Shown: piece by piece, positions 56,840 through 64,000 of the stretch
How positions within the stretch are numbered: position 1 is the stretch's first letter
How the letters are laid out: the number at the start of each line of letters is the position of its first letter
From: Trichaptum fuscoviolaceum
Taxonomy: Eukaryota; Basidiomycota; Agaricomycetes; Hymenochaetales; Trichaptaceae
DNA: 64,000 nt
Assembly (NCBI GenBank): GCA_910574455.1
Contig: CAJSYZ010000011.1
Location: 1,922,001-1,986,000 of the forward strand
Direction: 5' to 3'
Translations under genes and position numbers: made by a program
The notes under the pieces: generated by a model
Told to the model about the DNA's origin: nothing
Seen by the model: the letters and a program-made list of their open reading frames with translations, nothing else
Databases searched by the model: none

Positions 56840-59706
56840 CTACGGTGAGCTGGGCGATGATGGTATAGTTGAGCCCATCGCAGTAGTGTCAAGTTGCGCC
56901 GCCATCAAAGTTCTAAAGCGTGAGTCCGGTCGCGCAACCTGATCAGAGGGGGAAATGTTAACAGTCGTTTACTGCAGAAAACAGTAAGACTTACCAATTG
57001 CCGATAGGTCCCAGACTCTGTAATCCTACCACCTAAAATTCCATATGAGCGTCTTAGATTTATGACCCATTCTCAGATGTACACGTACCTTCCAAAACGA
57101 CAATTCTCTCAGCTCTCGCAATTGTCGATAGCCGATGCGCTACAAAGAGGCAAGTTGTCCGTCTTGAACTGAGGATTCTATCGATTGCATCATTGACCTA
57201 GAGGGACATTACCAGCTGTTTAGCACGAATAATAGTGTGGAAGGGAACTTCAATACACACTCTGATTTCAGAAGCCGCGTCCAGTGAGCTCGTCGCTTCG
57301 TCCATAGCAAGGATACTTGGTTTCTTCAACAGCGCTCGAGCGATAGCAAGACGTTGGCGCTGACCACCGCTAAGACTGAGCCTGCCAACTAATGACCACG
57401 GCTCGTTCATCAACTATCCGATGGTGGTATCGTTGTTACTCACTTTCCGTGTCGAATCCGTGAGGCATCCCCCAAACAAATTCGCAATTCGCTTGCCGCG
57501 CAGCTTCCTCGATTTGCTCCCGGGTTGCACTGAGATTCCCAAACGCGATATTGGAGGCGATAGTCCCTGTGAAGAGTATTGGGTCCTGAGGGACATATCC
57601 AATCAAATTCCGCCATGATTCGGGCGTAAAGTCTCTTATGTCTGAAGTGAAATAAGTTTGTATGACTCTGGCAAGCATACATCTTAGAACACTAACCTTG
57701 CCCGTCAAAAGTGACACGTCCGGTCTTAGGGTCATAGTATCGCAAGAGCAATGCTTGAACACTGGATTTTCCGCTGCCACTTTGACCTCTGATCATCGCC
57801 GGATGAGTATCAATACTGATAGAAATCGAGTAAAAGCTTACACGATCGCAACGCTTTCGCCAACCTTCAGTTCGAGGTTAAAATCTCTCAGCACTTCAAC
57901 ATCCTTCCTGGTAGGGTACTCGAATGAAATATCCTCGAAGCGAACAACGCCCGTGCGGCTGTGATCCACAGGGACTCCGACATCTGGAGGAATAATTGGT
58001 TTGCGTTCCAACAGATCGAAAATTCTAGTCCCTGCACCAAGCCCACGCATAATAGACGTCTAAAGCAAGACTAATATAAGATCCTTGTAGTTATTTAGTG
58101 AACGGAAAACGCACAAAGAAGTGTCTAACAGAAGGATGGAATATTAGTCTACTGAGCAAGATTCGAGCAAGAGATTCACTCACGTTAACATTTGCAAACC
58201 ATTCCCAACATATACAGTGTATAAAAGCAAGCTTGTCAGGTCACCAACAGTTATAGTACCTGCAGATACTAGGCTTCCACCTTAAGAGTGAATGTGTAAG
58301 TCATATTCGCGATGTTGGTACCAATAATTCAACGGACCATATCCCAGCAGAGCTAAAAGTGTGACATTTCCACTCCAACCAGTTGCACCAAAAAAGATCC
58401 CACTCGCGATCGCCTCTTTTCGTGCAAGGCCCAGGACAGTATCTACCTTCTTGGAAAATTTACCCTCCTCTTGGTCCATCGCATTGTAGGCTTGAACCGT
58501 TCGAAAGGCGGAGAGCGATTCGGAAGCGACTTTTGTCATGTCTCCCACAGCCTCTTGTGTGCGATTCGAGAGTTTTTTAAGATAACGTCCATAGAATACC
58601 TGGAAGTCATTAAATCATCTAAGAGGCGTGATTAAGAGCCAGCATATGCAAACTTACGGCACCAAGTGAAACCGGAGGGACAACAGTAAGCATGAGTGTC
58701 GTCAGCGTAGGAGACAAATAGAACATCGCTCCTACTTTTCGTCTCTTAGAATGGACGAATGATATATAATTATTGGGACGCACATCCAACAGAAGCCATG
58801 ACAACTGCTCTTAGGCCATCACTGAGATTCTGCGTTAAACTTGAAGAAAAAAGATTATCGATATGCGGTAAAGGAGCAATCAAACGATTTGGACGTACGA
58901 TTCCCCGACTATAGTAGAATCGACACTCAGCCGGCTTATAACGTCTCCCTCACCCTTCTCCACGAATTCTACTTCTTGCCTTAGCGCGCTCGCGAACGTA
59001 TCTTGACGTAGTCGAGCGACGATCCTTTGACCAGATAGGCGCATGAGCATGGCCCTGCCAGCGTTAGCAGCAGCTCCAACTGTGAAGGCTGTAAGTAATA
59101 AAGCAGATGCCTGCGTCAACGACAGGCCCAGTGGGATTTGCTATATTGGGTACAAAGGTTAGGAAAGGGTTGCAGGAAGAGATGCGCAGACCTACTCACA
59201 GGATTGGAGGTTGAAAAGAAGTCAATGAGTCTTCCTATAGTAAATGGGATAGATAGCGACACGGACGACGAGACTAGAAGAAGCCCGATTGCGATCGCGA
59301 GAGGTTTGCGCTCGGGTTTGGCAAGTGCGACTAGCTTTCGAAAGGAGGCACCGCTACCAGGCTGCGTTTTGAGAGGGACTGGTACAAAGCGACTGAAAAA
59401 TCCTGGACTTGGTTTCTGCGACGTCGAAGACGGACCCGTCGTGAGAGGGCGATACTTCGGTAGTTGGACATGGTTCAGCAGACCAATACTGCTACCGTGA
59501 AGCCTCGATCTGCTACTCCTCCATTCCAGCCCTCCAGTCACCCTTTTCCTATGGGCATTATTGGGCAGTAAGCGTCCTTCTGACGCACAGCATAATTGAC
59601 GAAGGAATGACACCGTGTCGGCCCTCTGTGAGCGGAGGCGAATGCTGCTCGCGCAAGCTGTTCGGGACGTGGGATTGAGGAGAGAAAGAAGCCTTGCAGA
59701 CCCCAT
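56840..59706 (-). CDS. Mitochondrial ABC half-transporter (MDL1/ABCB10-like)
   Basis: One membrane domain followed by one ATPase domain, the half-transporter plan; two copies pair in the mitochondrial inner membrane. The first exon (59706 to about 59190) starts [17 protein letters not shown], an Arg/Ser-rich sequence without acids, as in mitochondrial targeting peptides. Membrane-domain landmarks: [39 protein letters not shown] and [16 protein letters not shown]. The ATPase domain has GQSGSGKSS (Walker A, about 57755-57785), YVPQDPILF (Q-loop), [16 protein letters not shown] (signature), [14 protein letters not shown] (Walker B) and LFVAHRLST (H-loop). The stop is TAG at 56840-56842. About 12 introns. 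Yeast Mdl1 exports peptides from the matrix and ABCB10 is tied to heme and oxidative stress; the substrate here is unknown. Confidence 0.92.
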
Positions 59707-60067
59707 CGCTCTTTTTTTCGCTATAGCAACAGAACAAGTGAGATGGCTTCAATATCTTGCATAAGACATTTTCGATCACCACGATGAAGAGTGAAGCAGA
59801 AAGAATGTGAGCAAGTTCAAAGCTACGGTCAACGGCCTTGCATGTCGTCACTTCAAGTTCGGCACACACTGGCACTGGCAGTTGGCAAATCATTCAGATG
59901 ACATAATCATGAAGCTAAATAAATTGCTTTTTCTTTTCTTTTGTCAGAAATATGAAGACAGATGCTGGTATAAAAACAAGGCAACTAAGGTAGCTCAACC
60001 AGACGCAGAAGACATCTAATGGAGATATTAAATTACTAAGAAGAGTCCGTTCCGGAACAAACACCGA
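59707..60067. other. Spacer between ABC transporter and clathrin light chain
   Basis: No gene seen. It contains one spacer word (CACTGGCACTGGCAGT at about 59867-59883) and ACTTCAAGTT at about 59849-59859. Confidence 0.5.
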
Positions 60068-61041
60068 TCAATAGCCAGCTGCGCCAGGTGCTGCCTCGCC
60101 CTCCCTCCTCAACCTTAGAAGTACTTCCTTGAAACGGGTTAGGTCTGTCGTTCCGGCACCAGTCCTCGCCAACGTCTTGCTCTGTGAGTTTTGAAGCTCA
60201 ACATAGTCACAGATTCGCGACCAAGTTGTGCCAGCTGATAGTTTGTCGGTGAAGGACGATAGGTACTCTTCCTCTTGTTGTCTGAGATGACTTTTTAGTA
60301 TTTGAACAACTTTACTACACAACGGCAACTTACTTGTTCTCTTTGATGTTCCTCTCCTTCTTCGCGCTGTACTCCTCATAGAACTGGTCAATAGCACGTT
60401 CAGCTCTTGAGATGGTCTCTTGGCGCTTCGCATGCGAAGCCTCATCACGGGCTTTGATATCGGCCGCCTGCTTTTCTCGCCATTCTCTGACGAAAAAGGT
60501 CAGCACAATTGGCGACGTAAAGCGCAAATTATCTACCTAATTACTTCAGGCTCATTCTCGTCGGGCAGTGGTTGTTGCAAGATGGGAGTCGCAGCGAATG
60601 CAGACGGTTGAGGACGCGGTGCAAAGGGCGGAGGTGCTCCGAACGTCGGCTGTTGAGGAGCGGGGGGCGAGAAGGCCTTCAACGAAATGAGCTATGAGTA
60701 AATTACGGAATCGACACAAGTAAATCACACACCTCTGTGCTGCCACCAATGTCAGGAAATTGATCCTCAAACCTTTCAATTTCATCATCACCAGTGACCT
60801 TCACATCGTGCACAAGATCTCTAGGCTCAAGAAAGCTATCAAACGATGAGCTGTCTTGGATTCCGCCTAAAAAATTCGGTGCTGGAGTCGGAATGTCGCC
60901 AGAACCGTCCAAGCCTATATCTGGGAAGGCAGAGGCTGCCCTGTCGAGGTCAATGTCATCGACACCTCCAGACAAGGCTGAGGTTGTAGGGCCAAAGTCG
61001 CTGCCAAGAAGTTCGCTCTCGCGAGAAAGAAAGTCGGCCAT
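60068..61041 (-). CDS. CLC1: Clathrin light chain
   Basis: Clathrin light chain binds the heavy-chain hub and regulates coat assembly in endocytosis and Golgi traffic. Four exons close in phase: 61041-60733, 60691-60537, 60486-60334, 60281-60068, giving 276 residues. The start [17 protein letters not shown] is the usual one. Next come an acidic region ([10 protein letters not shown]), a proline-rich part (PPAPQQP), the heavy-chain-binding coiled coil ([33 protein letters not shown]) and the conserved C-terminus: [35 protein letters not shown], ending [11 protein letters not shown]. The frame stays open for another 208 codons upstream of the chosen ATG, but family homology starts at 61041. Confidence 0.95.
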
Positions 61042-62445
61042 ACGGGGCGCTGGAGATGATGTTCGGGTCGACGTTGCAGTGTCGAGCGTTGCAGTGTCGA
61101 ACGGTGTTTGACGCGTAGTGCTCTCTGCCAGGGACGGAGGCGACCTGGATGTGACACGTGCCCCCTGGGAAAACATTTTGATCTTTTTCCACCGCTCTCG
61201 ACGCTCCGGAGACGCACTGCTCTTGCCCACTGCCTCCGAACTTCCAGCTGCAGATTTCTTCGGCCCAAGGTCAAAGGAAAAGCTCCGCAGCAGATTCCTT
61301 TGCTTAGAATTCATGGTTTTGTCAGGAGAGCAATCTTCGTCAATGCATTCACGGTCTTTGCTCTTTAATATCATGGCAGGGCACTGGCATGCGACATCCT
61401 GCCTGCATCGATACATGTGGTAGTGCGTCACCTCCCCCTCGTGCCAGATCACAATTATACACACTGGATCTGCTCCTGTTTCGTCTTCGAGAGCTCTAAT
61501 GTTCGCAGAATCTGACAAACATCGCACACAAACCTTATGGACATTCTTTATTTCTTGTGTTGAAACACCGCTTACTATTTGAGCTATCAACAAGACGTAT
61601 ATCACCTTTAAATTTAATGCTGACCATTGACACTTCTTCATAAGTAATTTTGAAGACACCCACAAATCGTTTTCGCGAGCTCAAAGTGATCGCACGCCCA
61701 TCTACAATCGGCCAAAACTCAAGCCTTTGGCGTCAAATATCATAAACAATATCACACCCATCAGACCACACACATCGAGATTGTGCCTGCTTGAACCATA
61801 AAATCCAGAATCACAGGCGAACAAGGGCATACTTTGAGTAGTTCCAGAGCGTACTAGGGTCTCTGGAGGTTCTCTCGGAGCTGGTATATTAGTTGATGAT
61901 CTAGCCTGGGTACAGAGTAAGTCATAAAGAGTGCGGCTGTTGAAAGTATTAATTGATACTCTCTTTTGTCCTAGAATTTTTTTGTGAAAGCTTCGGCTAA
62001 GCAACCAGCAATCACAACTGTCGGGAGCCAAATCGCTATTTTCTATGCCTAGTTTATCTGACAATTGGGAGTGCTGCGTAGGAAATCTTGACTTTCCGAG
62101 TTAATAACCCCCCCTCATCAACTCCTTTCCTCTTTCCAATTTGCGATCCGGTCACCTTACCAGCTGGGATAGCCCTGAATCGGTGTAGCTTCTTCTTGCA
62201 ATTGGTCCTATGGCAGGTATATAATATGGCCGGGGAGAATATATAATAAATATTCGAACAGCAAACCTAAAGTTGATCCATCTCTCCTTCACTAGGATCC
62301 ATCTCAGCTCGTTTAAAGTATAGGATAGAAGTGTGTCTTCCAATTCGCCTATCGCATTGGTGTTCCACATCTGTTTTTCATCATTTACGGTGAAGCTGTA
62401 CGTAGTTTTCAGTGGTAACTCAATGCTATTATGCGCATTTGCCAT
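61042..62445 (-). CDS. Doubtful multi-exon gene upstream of clathrin light chain
   Basis: Starting at MANAHNSIELPLKTTYSF (62445), plausible splice sites link it to RTNCKKKLHRFRAIPAG (after an intron from about 62272 to 62212), to a piece beginning LSDKLGIENSDLAPDSCDCW (from about 62070), to ITLSSRKRFVGVFKITYEEV near 61690, and to a cysteine-rich piece (KVCVRCLSDSANIRAL, MYRCRQDVACQCPAM) at about 61560-61360. The last part continues in frame into the clathrin light chain gene. No family is recognised and phases were only partly checked. It could be a real unknown gene ending near 61300, a 5' leader of clathrin light chain, or chance open frames. Confidence 0.3.
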
Positions 62446-62646
62446 ATTATCGAGTTCAAGAAATTGGCGAGACGGAAATTAAAACTCAAAAAAAAAAATT
62501 AATTTTCGCTTCAACTTCAAGTTGAAGTTCTCACGGTTCAAGTTTGTCGCTATTTGTACCACCGTGACCCTACATACTTCAAGTTGAACTGAGTCTTTGA
62601 ACCACACTGGCATTGCTTGCTCTCCTTCGGACTTCCTACTTCCACC

Positions 62647-63824
62647 ATGGGGGACTTTCGACTGTACGTGTAATGCTTTGAAACTCATAAGTCTTCGCTG
62701 ACATATGAACCTAGCGTAAACGTGGACAAGAAACAGACATTTAGCATACCCAGTTCAAGTTGGAAGTTGGGTGAATCTTTAGGAGATGAAGGCGTTGATC
62801 TCGTCCTTGCTTTGAGTGAAGTCAAACGGACACCGGTAGTGGAAATTATGGATAGTTTAAGGTTTGTTTTCCCCCTGATGATCTCCAAGGTCGATAATAG
62901 TAACGTTTGATGCGTAGCATAAACTACACAAAAGACCACGGTCCTCGTAGCCTTGGACGACTTCAGCTCCCCGTGGAGACAATCGATATGATATTCTCCC
63001 AAGTTGACGATCTTGCCAGCGCATTCTCCTTGGCCATGACAAATACCCGTCTTATGATCATTGGCGAGAAGAGGCTACACCAACTCATGGCCGTCCCTAG
63101 TTGGCGAGGTGATAGGATCATATGTATTGGAGATGACGCACAAGACGATGACCTTCCAGATGGAATTCTAACACAGGAATGTCAAGATTTTCTTCGCGAC
63201 GCCCCCAACTTTCGGGAAATCGACAGTAGAGAATGGGACTTGGGTCGTGAAGCGGAAAACTTTGTTGATTGGGTCAGTTGCTCACGATCTGGCTTCCAGC
63301 GCTTCGACTTCGAATTCCTGAAAAAGCAGAAGAGGGCACTATCAGAGAACACTATTTATAGCGAATGGAAAGGACCTCGCTTATGCCATAGAACATACCT
63401 CGTGTATAGAGGAATTATTGATGAGCTGACGGACTTCGAGCATGTCATCAAGGTTCCAGATGTCCTATGGAATCTTTCCAAGAAGGTCTATGATCGCAAA
63501 GATGCCGCGCTCGACGCACTGGAAGGAGAGGAGCTTAACGACACGGAAGTTTGCGGTATGATGGGCACCATTCTTCAAACGCAGATTCTCTGGTCTTCGC
63601 ACGATCTTACCCCCATACCTGAGGATGTAGTAGATCGCGGCAAATGGGCAGGTGATCGGTTTGAGCTCACGGATGAAAGTGTTTTAACGTTACGCCTGCG
63701 AAAGGATAAAGATGTATGGAAGGATGTGAGTGAAGAAGTCATTGGGAAGTTTGTGGATGTCCTCAAAACCGTCTATGAGGAGGACTGGATAAGGGTATGC
63801 AATAGGTGGCGGCGGATCTACTAG
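62647..63824 (+). CDS. F-box-like family protein, intact copy 3
   Basis: Three exons close in phase: 62647-62663, 62715-62861, 62918-63824, giving 356 residues. The start ATG lies in ACCATGG, a strong context, and exon 1 is only 17 nt. The N-terminus (VNVDKKQTFSIPSSSW, ...VVEIMDSL) is followed by an F-box-like segment, LGRLQLPVETIDMIFSQVDD, AFSLAMTNTRLMI. A conserved region of unknown fold comes next: WRGDRIICIGDD, TYLVYRGIIDELTDF, VPDVLWNLSKKVYD, RGKWAGDRFELTDES and EEVIGKFVDVLK. F-box proteins normally recruit targets to SCF ubiquitin ligases. Two other copies lie 39 kb away at 22616 and 22996, both broken. Confidence 0.78.
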
Positions 63825-64000
63825 TAGTACTAGTAACAGTAAACAGATGATTGGATTACACATTTCTTAACTTGAAATAGATCTTGCAAACCGATAAATT
63901 CCATGATGCTTGCACAAACTCGAGCTCAAATCAAAGTTTCATATTCTTATCGCACCACTCAAGGGGCCATAGGCAGACAAGAGTGTGCGAGGAAAAGGCA
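63825..64000. other. 3' flank of the F-box-like gene
   Basis: Contains CTACTAGTAGTACTAGTAAC at 63820-63839, one more copy of the spacer words, right at the stop codon. No gene seen. Confidence 0.5.

Noticed and set aside
1..64000. CRISPR arrays, operons, Shine-Dalgarno sites
   Set aside because: The window is eukaryotic with spliced genes. The regularly recurring words lack a constant repeat-spacer layout, so they are not a CRISPR array.

Overview
The window looks like part of a nuclear chromosome of a filamentous basidiomycete, most likely an Agaricomycete. Protein-coding genes carry many GT-AG introns of about 50-75 nt. The mobile elements are a chromodomain Ty3/gypsy retrotransposon and a Plavaka-type (KDZ superfamily) transposase, both typical of mushroom-forming fungi. 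Housekeeping genes are recognisable: clathrin light chain, a phospholipid:diacylglycerol acyltransferase, a mitochondrial ABC half-transporter and an Aly/REF mRNA export factor. I cannot name the species.

Layout. 0-5.7 kb: a decayed minus-strand Ty3/gypsy chromovirus with one 818-bp LTR (4879-5696); the other LTR lies off the left edge. It interrupts the coding sequence of a multi-exon orphan gene (5697-8554). 8.5-24.2 kb is accessory DNA. It holds a second orphan gene (10489-12314), a Plavaka transposase gene (13085-17164), a very finely split orphan gene with a charged coiled-coil start and an acidic tail (about 17.6-22.0 kb), a MITE-like element (9089-9472) and two decayed copies of an F-box-like family. 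The spacers are built from a small set of repeated words: TAGTAC/ACTAGT runs, GCCAGTGGC palindromes, ACTTGAAGT and GACTCGGA. 24.5-33 kb: a conserved gene of unknown function, PDAT (25985-29218), a TauD-type dioxygenase, and an Aly/REF factor. 33.3-42.4 kb: P450, MFS transporter and a second TauD-type dioxygenase. The two dioxygenases, the P450 and the transporter form a possible small metabolic cluster with one housekeeping gene inside it. 42.6-47.3 kb: a BRCT protein and a small conserved protein. 47.3-54.2 kb: gene-poor, with one intact secreted beta/gamma-crystallin-like gene, decayed copies on both sides, and a small cysteine-rich secreted protein. 54.7-64 kb: membrane protein, ABC transporter, clathrin light chain, a doubtful gene, and an intact third F-box-like paralogue (62647-63824).

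Exon boundaries were worked out by hand from splice-site consensus and reading phase. Where every phase closes this is said in the entry; elsewhere only outer limits are given. No database search was possible, so family names rest on motifs recognised by eye.
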